DNA of 64,000 bases from Uloborus plumipes (Eukaryota > Arthropoda > Arachnida > Araneae > Uloboridae): the NCBI GenBank assembly GCA_038373865.1, contig JAXGGA010005557.1:1-64000 (forward strand), read 5' to 3'. The position numbers were made by a program, and so were the translations under genes. The notes below the pieces were generated by a model that did no database searches, had not been told where the DNA came from, and saw only the letters and a list, made by a program, of their open reading frames with translations. This document shows, piece after piece, positions 45,125 to 57,186 of this stretch (positions are counted from its first letter, which is position 1; each line of letters starts with the position of its first letter).

Positions 45125-45300
45125 GTTTCTTGACAACAACATCGTGACGTCAGCGTGACGTTTGCGTGACGTTAGCTTAGGAAAAACGAGCTAGATAAAA
45201 CGTCACAGCCTACTTGGCGAATGAGAGGAGATCGCTGACTGCTTGTGAGCTTTTATTGGCTCCGCCCGTAGTGTAGTGACGTTCAGTGTCAAGTTAAGTT
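45125..45300 (+). promoter_or_regulatory. Promoter-like block: TGACGT cluster, CCAAT, GC box, initiator
   Basis: Full CRE TGACGTCA at 45145-45152, further TGACGT at 45156-45161, 45167-45172 and 45277-45282, and inverted ACGTCA at 45200-45205. ATTGG (reverse CCAAT) at 45256-45260 is followed by CCGCCC, then TTCAGTGTCAAG, an arthropod-type TCAGT initiator, near 45282. The order resembles a TATA-less CREB/ATF promoter. No coding exon follows before the MITE at 45361. Confidence 0.4.
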
Positions 45301-45360
45301 GCTTTCTAGTATAGTGTCCATTCTGTTTTCTTTCTCAACGAGAAAATAAAAATTAAAATA

Positions 45361-45709
45361 CACTGCAAGAAATGAAGTGTTGCTTTTACAGTATAATACT
45401 GGCAGCCCAAGGTTCCATTCTAAAACTGTAAAATGGACAGTAATAAACTGTAAAACTAGCAACTTTAGTTTCTTACTGTAAAGTTGGATTTTTACAGTTT
45501 ATTGCCGTAAAATTTAGCTACATTATGCTGCAAACCAACAGTATAATACTGGCAGCAGAGGTTCCAGTTTAAAACTGTAAAATGCACGGTAATAAACTGT
45601 AAACTTAGCATTTTTACAGCTCATTATTGTAAAATTAGCAGATTTTACATTTCATTACTATAAAATTAGCTGTATTATACAGTAAAAACAACCTTAATTT
45701 TGTAAAGTG
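45361..45709 (+). mobile_element. CACTG MITE copy 3
   Basis: 349 bp, CACTGCAAGAAATGAA to TTTGTAAAGTG, TA on both sides (45359-45360, 45710-45711). Internal ACTGTAAAATTAGC palindromes as in the other copies. Confidence 0.85.
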
Positions 45710-45711
45710 TA

Positions 45712-46595
45712 AAAAAACTATCAAAGATATTATGAAGGAAATACATTTTTTTCGGTGTTGTTACAAAACGCCAATGTCGTAAGTTTAAATAAAACAAGTT
45801 TCTTTTATCAAGGAAAGGAAACAAACTTGACTTTCACATTGTCATTGAAATATATCGTCACCTTTAGCAAATATTAGTAAAGCAAATATTCTACAGCAAA
45901 CGACCCATACCGCACGCCGCTAGGCAGTTTGACAGCAAATTTTAAAGCTAAGTTCATTCCATCAGTAATAAAATATGCATTATCCATTGTGACGCTATCC
46001 CACGCCGCAACTGGTCGAGGTTCGATGCGTTAACACAATGACGATACAACAATGAAGTTGGTATAACATTTTTTTTTCATTTGTGGTTTTGTAGCTATGG
46101 TAACATGGGTGGGGCTTGACCACCTGTTTTGCTGGAACTGGTCTTAGGATGATAAAAAAAAGTGTTATTTAAGTGCTGTATGTTGTCGAACAATGCATGG
46201 TATGGTCATAATTGGTTGGGAAGACAATGGGCGAGTCATTTGAAGTATTTGTTAGTTGAAGAAAAATAGTGAAATATTTTGCGGTACTAAAAAGATTATT
46301 TTTTAAATAAAAAGATGAAAAAAGTATTTGTCGAGGTAAAAGTGAAAGTCTTAAAAATGCCTTGTTTTTGCTTTTTTGTTCTTTGACACTACCATTGTTA
46401 TGAATCGAAAGTATGGAAATAAGTATTCCTGGTGGTTTTTCTGGGGATATGTAAATTTATTTGACATATCTGCAGCTGAAGTGACTGCACCTATGCGTTT
46501 TTCATACATTATGTGTTTATTTTTGAAGTTTAGTAAAACTTTTTTGACTTGATGCCAAAAATTCAGCATAATGCGAACATAAGTATTGTCATAAA
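45712..46595. other. Non-coding stretch, no recognised feature
   Basis: Unique sequence; a minus-strand frame at 46351-46635 overlaps the next element and lacks family signatures. Confidence 0.5.
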
Positions 46596-47412
46596 TCGCA
46601 CATCTAGAATGAAAGGGGCAAGGGGCACATCTCAAAATAGCTGTTTTGAGAAAAATCGATTTGAAAATTTAAACTTTTTTAAATCCTTGCCCTTTCTCTA
46701 ATAAATTATTACAACTAGCCAAACTTTCATTGCTTGGTTGATTAAAGGTTCTGCTAGGTGACTATGGTATGCGTTTCCCGGCCAATTTTAAATAAGTCAG
46801 TAATTAATGAGAAGTGCCCCTTTCATTCTCCATTTTCGTGGAGAATGAAAGCGGCACATCTCAAAATAGCTATTCTTATGGGCATCGGCATATACACCCT
46901 TTACTTTTTTTTGAAGTTCTTGTCGTGACTTATCCTATATATCGCTGTTTCATTTCAGAACGATATTAAATCAAATTTTAATTCCTAATGATTTGACGCT
47001 AGGTTACATAATACTATTTTATTGTTCGAAAAAAAGCAACCCTTCATAAATTACTTGTGCACAAACAATTTATACTTAATAACAAACAATTAAAACGAGT
47101 ATCATTTTAAAACAAATCAAAATTAAGGTTTTCTTATTTTTTTTTTTTTTAAAGTACTAACTATAATTTGCACCAATGACGCTCGGTGAGCTCTGATTTT
47201 CAAAGATGTGCCCCTTTCAAACTCAATCCTCCAGTCACAATCGGCAGAATCGACAGAATGATAAGGGCATAAGTTGCTTTGTAGCTGCGACTGTTAACTC
47301 TAAGAAAAAATGGGTTAGTTTCTCATGTGAGGTGTACTAAAGTATGCTTTTTAAAGGTATTTCCAAAAAATGCATTTTTTTGAGATGTGCCCCTTTCATT
47401 CTGGATGTGCGA
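46596..47412. mobile_element. TIR element 'N' with repeated GGGGCACATCTC motifs
   Basis: Ends TCGCACATCTAGAATGAAAG and its near-exact inverse at 47390-47412. GGGGCACATCTCAAAA or its inverse also occurs inside near 46622, 46850, 47205 and 47386, and a hairpin at 46828-46862 contains GAATGAAAG twice. 817 bp, non-coding; no clear TSD. Confidence 0.72.
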
Positions 47413-47782
47413 AATGAGCACTAATACTGCCGTGCTAAGCACAAAAGTGGTGTCTGCACATTTTATCAAAATTGAGTTATGGTCACCGGATGTTTCTTTG
47501 TCGCTTATTTCACCTAAATAGAATTTTTTATGGTCATTTATCGATGAGAAATATTTAAAAAAAAAAATCTGAAAAAGTTGCTTCTAAATCAAATACATGG
47601 AAGCACAAAATTTTAAATTGTCATTTCTTATTTATTTTACGAATTTTGCGCTCAGCACGACAGAATTGATGACAGTTTGGAGATTACTCCAATCTTGATT
47701 CCAAAATTTTTAATCCGATGTCACTTTATTTTTGCAGTATTTGGCAAGATTTCCAAATCCCATCTTAATATCGATATCTCTG

Positions 47783-48156
47783 CACTGTAAAAGATGAATG
47801 TTGTTTTTACTGTATAATACAGCTAATTTTATGATAATAAACTGTAAAAATTGCTAATTTTACAGTAAAAACTGTAAAATTGCTAATTTTGTAGTGATAA
47901 ACTAAAATGGCGAATTTAAGTTTATTACCGTGCATTTTACAGTTTTAAACTGGAACCTCTGTTGCCAGTATTATACCGCGGTTTTTACAGTATAATACAG
48001 TTAAATTTTACAGCAATAAACTGTAAAATTTCTAACTTTACAGTAAGAAACTAAAATTGCTAGTTTTACAGCTTATTACTGTGTATTTTACAGTTCTAAA
48101 TTGGAACCTCGGCTGCCAGTTTTAAACTGTAAAAACAACAGTTCATTTTTGCAGTG
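47783..48156 (-). mobile_element. CACTG MITE copy 4 (opposite orientation)
   Basis: 374 bp, CACTGTAAAAGATGAATG to AACAGTTCATTTTTGCAGTG. Flanks are TG on both sides instead of TA. Its last base coincides with the first base of the target duplication of the adjoining hAT element. Confidence 0.82.
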
Positions 48157-48163
48157 TGTCAAC

Positions 48164-49232
48164 TAGGGCTGCGACATCGTTGTCGATGTTTTGGAAACAT
48201 CGATGTTTTTGCTAAAACATCGATGTTTTTACCATCGATGTTTGATGGTTGATGTTTTCCCAATATCGATGTTTTGGGTTCGATGTTTTTTTCTATGTCG
48301 ATGTTTCATAATCCAGCAAAAAAAGCTTGATAAAAATATGCGATATGCAGGCGTATTAAGAGGTTTTCATCCCTAATCAGAAGTTTCAGTATAAATCTCA
48401 TTAGAAAGCATTTTCTATGATTTTATCGAAGTTTTGCTCTCGATGTTCCTAAAATATTTCTAATTTGCTTTCGCCATTTTCTTTAGATTTTATTTATTTC
48501 ATTATTATTCTTTATGTGAATGTTTTATATTTCAGCGGAAAAAAATCATCAAGATATGCTGTCAAAAGTTACGTCGTTAATCTGCCGTTACACTATCAAT
48601 CTCGTCATAAGATTTTGATCATCGATGTTTTAAGATCGATGTCTTTTGATGATCACTGTTTCGCGTTCGATGTTTTTGTTTTCTTTCGATGTCTGTTTTA
48701 CACTTCAGCAAAAAGCAATAAAAATATGCAACAAAAACGATTCATCTTCAACAGTTGCAATATCTATCGTATTGAAATAGTTTTTTTAAAAACTACTACC
48801 GATGATTTGCGGTCAACGATTTTTAAACATCATTGTTTTTGTTTTGCTTTAGAAATTTTTTTCGATAATGGTGTTTTACATTTCAACAAAAGAAGTTTCA
48901 TAAAATATGCGATAAATAAAAGTTATACAGTTAATCAACAGTTGCAGTGTCTATCTCACTAAAAAAGTATTTTGTAATTGACATCGATATCATACGGTTG
49001 ATGTTTTTCAGAAGACAAAAGAGAAATCTAATTGAGTGAAAAAAGAGGCGCAATGTATTGGGGAGTTACTGTATTACTGTACATTTAAATGTGTATGTAA
49101 TTTTTATAAAAAAAGATCGATGCTTGAAAACATCGACGCTTGAAAACACTGATGTTTTTTGGTCGATGTATCAATACCATCGATGTCTTAATTTCGAAAC
49201 ATCGATGTTTTGCCTTCGATGTCGCACCCCTA
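48164..49232. mobile_element. hAT-type element packed with ATCGATGTTTT motifs
   Basis: 1,069 bp, ends TAGGGCTGCGACATCG and CGATGTCGCACCCCTA, perfect 8-bp duplication GTGTCAAC (48156-48163, 49233-49240). Carries at least 15 copies of (A/T)TCGATGTTTT or close variants, densest in the outer 150 bp on each side, separated by AT-rich spacers. No recognisable transposase; the frame at 48465-48962 is not family-like. Confidence 0.85.
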
Positions 49233-49240
49233 GTGTCAAC

Positions 49241-50161
49241 AGTCTCTGTAAAACTCTTTTCTGCATTGGCGCGCAGTATTGCACGACAGAAGCATTTTAT
49301 CCTCGCAAAACTATTCAGTTTATGGCGTTAGACACATTTGAAGAATGTTTTCACCCTAAAAAGATCGTGTCTGAAAAATCAATTTAAAATCCTAGCGAGC
49401 CGCCATACGCAGTGAGTAGTTTGTTGAAAATTAACAATATTTTAAGTTGCAACTTCTTTCACTTAGTTGCCATGCAGCGATTGGCGGCCGCTGATATTTA
49501 AATGGCACTAAATTACTTCTGTGCAGAGCTACCAAAGGAATTTTTCGCCAAACCCAAGCTTGGTTTTCAAAATTCCCGAGATATAAACAAAAAATCAAAG
49601 ATGATGTTGCAAAAATAATTCTTAAAGTTTATTCATTGTTTTGTAACATATACTTTTGTAGTTGTTCATATATTAATCTTAAAAAATATTTACGAAATAA
49701 ATAAACAAATAAATAAATAAAATATGATAGTAAAAAACCTAAATGATTTTTGAAGTTTTTCTGTGAAACAATTTGTTAAAAATAAATGTTTGATATAATA
49801 ATTATCTGTTGAATGGGAGAAAATGGATTTACGACGTAAAGAGATAAATTACGTTTAGGAATAGAGAATAGAAGTGCCCCCCCCCCCCTGCGAAATCTTT
49901 TTTCTAGTCGCAGCATGTGCATGAAAAGTACTTCCATTTTAAATTGCTTGCACAAAAGATTACATTTCAGTGAAAATATTATGTTTATTGTTAAAGTATT
50001 CCAGCAATGAATTTGATTTTTCAATGACGCTCAAAACCCCATCTTTTCAAACCAAATTCCCAAAACCCAAGATCTCTCCTGAAAACCCAAAATTTTGGTG
50101 AAAACCTCCAAGATTCTTGAGTTTTATATGACCAATGTTATTGGGCCATTGCTAATGTTTA
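49241..50161. other. Non-coding stretch, no recognised feature
   Basis: Unique AT-rich sequence with a C-run at about 49878-49888. Short repeated phrases AAAACCCA at 50030-50105 look like simple local repetition. No gene. Confidence 0.45.
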
Positions 50162-50163
50162 TA

Positions 50164-50615
50164 GGGTAAGTGCTCCAGTAGTCGGCCATTTAAGAGATCT
50201 TTTGTTGATCTTGGCGAACCTAGAACTTTCAGCTATCAATACAGCAACAAAAGCAAGGTAAAACTTTAGAATGAACTTTTTTGATAGTGAATCACCTACT
50301 TGTTTCAGAAATTTAAAGAAAAAATATGTTAAAATCCATGTTTTTGTCAACACTAGTAAATGCTCCAGTAGTCGTCCACAGAATCATCTTAGCTGTAAAA
50401 TAAGCAGAATCGCAATCTTGGATGACGGGCACACCATTCAAAATGAAATGACTCATTACTAATTCAAAAAAAGTACCCAAAACTTAACTGCCACTGGTTG
50501 ATGATTGAGGATAGGTACATGAATGTGTAAATGCGTCATATCGTATTTTTAATTAAAAATGTACTATTTATGAGGAGTTTTACGTCATTGTGGCCGACTA
50601 CTGGAGCATTTACCC
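50164..50615. mobile_element. TA-flanked MITE (GGGTAAGTGCTCCAGTAGTC ends)
   Basis: 452 bp, ends GGGTAAGTGCTCCAGTAGTC and GACTACTGGAGCATTTACCC, TA on both sides (50162-50163, 50616-50617). A third terminus-like copy (AAATGCTCCAGTAGTCGTCC) lies inside near 50357. Confidence 0.8.
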
Positions 50616-50617
50616 TA

Positions 50618-53600
50618 TGGCCTATTTTAAACCTTTCAAATATCGATTTTTTTCACCGAAAGAGGAAAACACTTTCAGATGCAATTTATTTACCAAGTAC
50701 TCAACTGAAACATAAACAAAACAACAGAAAACTTTCAACTACGAAAAACACCACCCTTTTCCCGTTAGAAAACATTACATAAAACGTGTCATAGTATGTT
50801 AGAACAATGACAGATCCACAGGAATGTTGTTTTTAAGTAACTTCTCCATATCTGGCTCCTGACCTTGATGGCTAATAAGAACAATTTCAGCCTACTAGTG
50901 ACAAGAGTGCATTCAACCCCTTGCCTAAATTAAGAACAGAAAAGAAAGAAAGAAAAAAAGTTTGCGGCCACTTGTCACATTAGAGAAGACGTTCCGACAA
51001 AATGAATTTCTTTTTTTGGGAGAAATCCGGTGTCATATTTCAGATAAAAGAAGAAGAGCGCGAAGTTTGTTGCCACCCATGCTAATGAAATGTAACCTAC
51101 ATCGAGATAATGCATTATAAAAAGAAAATAAAAAAATAAAGAAAGAGGGATAGTAAAACAGGTGAGACTTGCATAGTAATGAAAAGGCTGAGGTTTGCAT
51201 GTCCTTAAAAAAATGACATGATTTGATGTTAGTTTTTTCTCCTAATATCAGCAGACGTAGTTTTTTCCCTTAAGTGTAACAAATTTAATAGACCATGCAT
51301 TAGATTATATATTCAATCCGGAACGGTCACTTTTAAGTTGCAAAATATAATGTACATTTATTAAATGTTACGGATATTGTTTCTTTTCTGCTGAAAATCA
51401 TATACGCATCAGTGGAATTTAGGCACTTTGATTGACATTCTTAAGAATGTATTGGAGATACAAAAAATATGAGATAGTTCCTGTTTCTAGCTTGTAGTTG
51501 TCATTCTTTTTCAAGTCTTCATGCACTATCTGTTTGAATTTATTAGAACACAAAAGCTTTTCTCTAATCAGCAATAAAGGAGTCATATTGGACATTTTTT
51601 CATATTTCACATGGAAATTTGGTAACGAACTCAACAAAATTATATTGAAGTCAGATTTAGAAATCGTGGACTTTGCAGCATCTTTGGCTATGGAATATTA
51701 GTTTTGATTTAAAAAATAAATAAAAATGAAACAAAAAGATTGATGAAAGTTTTTTTTCTCTTTTGCGTTTATTACTTTTTTTATGCTTTTAATAATTGAG
51801 TAAAGTGGAGTAAAAAGTTAAGTATCGCGCTGTTTTATTTTTACTTATTCGGAAAAAGAATGTAATTTGTTAAAATAAGTTTTGAGTCAGATTATCTCTT
51901 CATTGGTGAAGTGATTTTTTGTCATATAATTCCTTGTGCACTCCACAAAGTTTAGTAAACTTAATTAGTTATTTGTGATACTCACTAACAGAAGCTCTGA
52001 ATCTTTAAGGCAAAAGTGATTTCTGATGAAAACCCATTAAAATTTCCTTTCTGTATCTTTAATCGGTGTTCTTTTCTTGTTCACATACCATGTAAGTAGA
52101 AGGGAAAAACAAATAAATTCATGAAATAAAATAAAATAAATTAAAAAAAAAAGTTTCAAATGCAATCAAAAGTCCTGAAAATTGCAATTACCATCTTTGA
52201 TACTTCTCTGTAAAGGACTTCTGGTATCAGGTCCTCAAGAGAAAACATACTAGGACTTTAAATCTTGGAAGACTCGAGCATCCCCGGATATTTTTCGTAA
52301 ATACTTTTTAATGTTCATAGTTGAAATATTCTTTGTTTATCCCTTCTTTTTCTGCACTGCATTCGCATAATTTTCTATTTCGTTTGAAATGGATATCATG
52401 TATGGTAGTTCTGTAATGAAGATGGAAATCATGATATTATGGGAAATCAGGACCTTGGGGAAAATATTAAGGGGAAAAAACTCAAAGGGGACTTCCTCGA
52501 AAGTAATTTTTGGCTACGGCTTTGTAAGATTTTGCATACTAGTGGCGAGAAATGATCCCTCGAAGATGCCTTGGAGTCATTAGAATCTTTATTTAAAATA
52601 CGCACAAGCGTGTCTCGAAATTATCTCCCTTTCAATTAACATTTTCGTTGTTGGTTTCAAGATCTTTTAAGCCGCAAGTACACTAACCTACCACACTAGA
52701 TCTTAAATTTGCCCGCTCATGACTATTACCACTTTGCTTATCTTTTCCTTTTGGCATAAACACATGGGAAAAGGCAGAATTTTGAACCCCAGTTTCTTGT
52801 AAATTGGTGAAAGGTGGAAAACTGACACGCATTAAACCACATATTTATGTTACAATTAACATCTATAATCCATAGAGAAGATTTCTTTAATTGCAGCTAT
52901 CACTTAGCAGATTATTTTGCGTGTGCATGCTCAGACTAGTTGTCTTATTCAGAAATATCTATTTTTAATTTATTCAAAAAACATACGTGTGTAAGATTTG
53001 TTCCTTATTTTCTCCACACACTCAGTAACAATGGTAACATTTTTGAAATTCTCCAAAGATAACGAGCAGCTTATGTCCTAGAAGCAATGCAGTAATCTCC
53101 AGCTGTCATTTCTTGAAACTCATAAGGAAAACTTTCGACAAGACCTGAAGATTTGTTTGTCAAAACTTGGATCGGCAGCTCCCTTGTTCAAACCTCTTCC
53201 TTTGTTGCAAACACAAGTCAACAGCTCTTCTTGGACAATTACAAAGTCACTTTTCACGCTCTGCGTGCTAAACGCGTTCCACTTTCCCTCTCCGATAGAT
53301 TAAAACCTGCATGATCATAGCGTATAATAACCGATTTCGGGCTTTAAATTTCGTTTTCATGATCGCCTGCGGACATTTGTAAGGTTCACTGAAGAAGTTT
53401 GTAACGAAGTTCGATTTTTGTTTGTTTGCGAAGTGCGGATGACAAAGGATTACAGCAAGAAAAGAGTAGGAATGTCCTTGTAACCCGGAAATAAAGCTGC
53501 CATGTTGTAATTTACGCCCGTTCTCATTATAGGATTGTAAATGGTAATAATTCATGGGAATTAACTGAAATATAGGGAAAAGTATGTCAATTTAGTAATC

Positions 53601-55300
53601 ATACAAAGCTTTTGAAGTAAGAGAGTCTCTTCTGGTTCTATAACGCATGAAGTTTGCTTTTAAATCAGTAGTAAACATTTTTTTTTTCACTCAAACTATA
53701 GTGATGTAATAAATAATAAAAAAAACATGAATTGTGTGTGCATGTTAGGCAATAACTATTTGCGAGTCTAGATTAGTCATATACGTTTCCTGGTTACAAA
53801 GTTTTCCGAAGAATATTTTAATCTACCGTTCTATCTGGGTCAATTTTTAACTTGTTATTTCACACCAAGAGTGAGGATTTTCTTATATAATCAGTGAGGA
53901 TGTTATAAAAGCTTCCATGGCATAATTTCTAATAAATACAAATAATAGAGGGATCACAATTGAAATTTCAGCTTTCATCTGTATCTAGAATAATAAATAC
54001 TTTGGTTTTGTAGCTAGCCACTCTCAAAGTATCAGGAGATCTTCAAACTGGCAGTCACATTATCAAGCTGCTAATGACAGTTGATGCAGATGCATCCAAT
54101 ATGAATAAGTATTTTGACGTACAACAAAACCTTGTATCAGCTGCAGGTAAAAATATTTTCCCAGCTTACATCTTAACCTGCAACTGATGAGTTAGGCTGT
54201 CCTATATTCCAGAAGAATTAGACTTCTTGAATTCAAAAATTTTGCATGTCTACATGCATGGTTTTATAATGTGCATATCTTTGCCACTTTTTGCACTGTG
54301 AGTTATATTTATGTAAATAATTAATACAAAAATCCTTGGAATTTGTCCTACTTTTATTTGCTAAACTTTGGCAGAGTTTAAAAGAAATACAAAGCTAGGA
54401 CTACATACACATAACCATATGCGTTGTAAATAAAAAAATCCCCTCACCAGTTAAGTGTTAAACCTTGCTATTCCAGAGAACTTTTCAATTTACCTTCTAT
54501 TCTTGGTATCATTTATCAATACATTTGACTATAACTTTCAGAAAGCGAAAATATAATTTACTTTCCCCTTTCCACTTCAAATTCAAACCTCCAACCATCA
54601 GTCCGATGCTTTTATGCCTTACTAAAATTCCATTGAGCAATCCCCTGTGCCCAACCTCTAAACCCTTCAACCTTTCTCTTTTCCACCACGTTATAATTTC
54701 AAATATCGAGTAGGGTATTATCATGCAAAATCAATCTTGATATAAAACTCACTTAAACTGGCCGTGCTACTCTATTTTCCCATTCCACTCCGGTATTACA
54801 GGTCAGCCATTTAATCGCCGTTGGGTGTGGAACACAATCTTTCCAGCCATAGCATCCACTTCTTTTATTTTCTGCCTAATCGGACAGACAGCTTCGAGAA
54901 ATTAGAATGGGCCATTTAATTTGCCATCCACTCATTTCTTATACCGGGCGGCAGCATGGATATTTCAAGGTTGAAGTCTTTTGAAATTCAGAACGTGCTC
55001 CCATTGTTCAAGTGCTTGGAAGTTAATGTGAGAACTATGACAGCGCATGGTTTAGAATTTTAAAGTTACTTTCCTTCTTCGTGTTTACATAATCCACTTC
55101 TTCTTTGAGATCTAGCATTCTATTTTTCTATATTTTACATTTTAGAATCATTGTTTTGAGTGGCGTACATAAGGCATTATTCAAGGATAGGGTCCATAGT
55201 CGTAAAACGACCATTCTCGAATTATTACACTCCAATGCACCGCCAAGCATATTCATTGTTTCAAAATTGTTTGGACATTGTTTTATTCATTGAAATCATC
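50618..55300. other. Long unique AT-rich region, no gene seen
   Basis: No transposon ends, SINE boxes or protein-like frames were recognised over 4.7 kb. Less AT-biased blocks at about 53230-53520 and 54775-54960 (CACTCCGGTATTACAGGTCA, ATACCGGGCGGCAGCATGG) stand out and may be conserved regulatory DNA; this is a composition-based guess. Confidence 0.4.
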
Positions 55301-55304
55301 AGTT

Positions 55305-55735
55305 AGAATAAGATAACCCGTCAATTACAGTGTAATTTTTTTTGTTGTTTTCACAATTCTGAAATCTCTAAAAAATGCTCTTAAAATCTTCAGGAGAAAA
55401 CATTCTCTGCCGTACCATTTATTTCTTAATCAGTCATCTTGTTGCTTATTCTAAACGTAAGGAATGATTTCTTCACATGTGTATAACTAATTGGCTTCTG
55501 TTTCGCAAGACAACCCTTTAAATGTAGTTATTTTTTGCGTCTTCGCACTACTAAAATATCTGAAAATATTTAAATGAAACCTTAAAATCATCAGTAAAGA
55601 GCATTCTCTGTCTCACTTGTTCCTTCTTGTTCAGTTGTCTTGTTGCTTATTCTGAAGTTAAGAAATAATTTCTTCATTTGTTTAATACTTGACTTCAGTT
55701 TCACAAGATAACCCTTCAATCACTCCAGTGCAACT
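55305..55735 (+). repeat. Two ~215-bp tandem units
   Basis: Unit 1 (55305-55520) and unit 2 (55521-55735) share, in order, ATCTCTAAAAAATG-like start, ACATTCTCTG, GTTCAGTYRTCTTGTTGCTT, ATTTCTTCA and AAGAYAACCC. Moderately diverged. Confidence 0.75.
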
Positions 55736-56292
55736 CTATATATTCAGTCCTAAAATTAGCCTAAAAATTTCGCATTCGTAATAGCCATTGTTCAGATGAT
55801 TAATTCTTAAAGGGGAAAGTATTTTTCTCTTTAATTTACATTTAATATGAATTTTACATTTAATATTAGTCTTGCTATAGTGCGATACAGTGCGACCCAA
55901 AAGTTTACAGACAACCACGTTTTCGAAACCACAAGCTAATTAAACGAGTAAGCGAGACGAAATAATTTATGCAAATGTTTAATGACTTCAAAAAATTATT
56001 AAAACACCGAAGCAACTCTTACTGATCATAGATTTAATTTTAGAAAATATAAACGAAAAAATGCTCTTCCAAAAGTGAATAAACAATCGTTATTAAAAGC
56101 TGATTTAAGTATTGGTATTCAAAATTTGCCTATTACAAGGTCATTTACTTGTGACTCACAAGTTTTCTGACATAAAAACAAACACGTGTTTCCGTTTTTA
56201 TTGGTCAAGATGCCTCGGAATGTAGTTTTCTAAAACTGAAATTTTGAAAATCTATCATTTGAAAGCTCATGGATAGAAAGTAGTGGACATAT

Positions 56293-57157
56293 TGTTGGGC
56301 CTGTCGGAAGATAGTTTCCGACAGGCCCAACAATCCCGCTCTCCAGTTTTCTCCCGGAGGTGAGGTAGATTGTTGGGCCTGTCGGAAACTATCTTCCGCT
56401 TCCAACATTCCTTTACTCTCTTTCGTGGGGTTAAAATTCTTAAGACATTCCCCGTTTCTGTCCCACGAGATACTCTTTCGGGGTCACTTTCTCCCACACT
56501 TACAGGTCAAAAGGGGTGCATTTCCTTCAACTTTTGGGCCTTTCCGGAAACGATAACTTTCCCTTTTGACGTTGCAGATCTCATAAAACTTCCTCCCCTT
56601 GGTCAACAAAATTCCTTTCTGACAGTCCCCATCTCATACAGTTTGAACTTTCCCTGGAACTAAAATTTCCAGATGTTGAACTTTGAACCGAGGGACTCCT
56701 TTCCCCTCGTTTAAAAAGGGAGACTTGGAGTTTTCGGGAGGAGACGAGCGAAAGCAATCGACACGGACAGTTGTCCGTAACAGGCCCTTTTGGAAACGAT
56801 GGGTTTCGATGGATCTAACTTGGAGGATTGGTTCGTAACTAACTTTGGCTCCTAATTCCCAAATCCCCATTTATTAACTTTCAAATAAATCTAAAGTATT
56901 CTATAAATTTTAAGCTAGTTGATTTAAATGATTTTTAGTAAGTTTTGGAGAGCGAACTTAAACTTAACATTTTTGTCTTTTTAAATTTATATGCCTAATC
57001 TTTGTTTTTACTATGTTTTGATTGAAGTAATAAACGTCAAACCCATAAAAAAGAATGTGTCCAACCTTATTTTTTTCATGTTATACTCTTGCTCCAAATT
57101 GTTTACGATCACATACGATCATGGCCTAAACATATTTGGTGCCCCTAAGGTCCAACA
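56293..57157. mobile_element. Solo-LTR-like insertion in the Tc1 element
   Basis: 865 bp starting TGTTGGGCCTGTC and ending AAGGTCCAACA (TGTTGG..CCAACA ends), flanked by ATAT (56289-56292, 57158-57161). TG..CA ends and a short TSD fit a solo LTR of a Gypsy or BEL/Pao retrotransposon, but no AATAAA/TATA arrangement was verified and no internal region is present. The left end contains an unusual hairpin repeated in inverse at 56370-56398. Confidence 0.6.
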
Positions 57158-57186
57158 ATATAGCACGTAAATTTGGAGCAGTAGGG

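Noticed and set aside
48465..48962. 165-codon ORF within the ATCGATG hAT element as its transposase
   Set aside because: Lacks hAT signature residues and is built from motif-containing repeats; element is probably non-autonomous.
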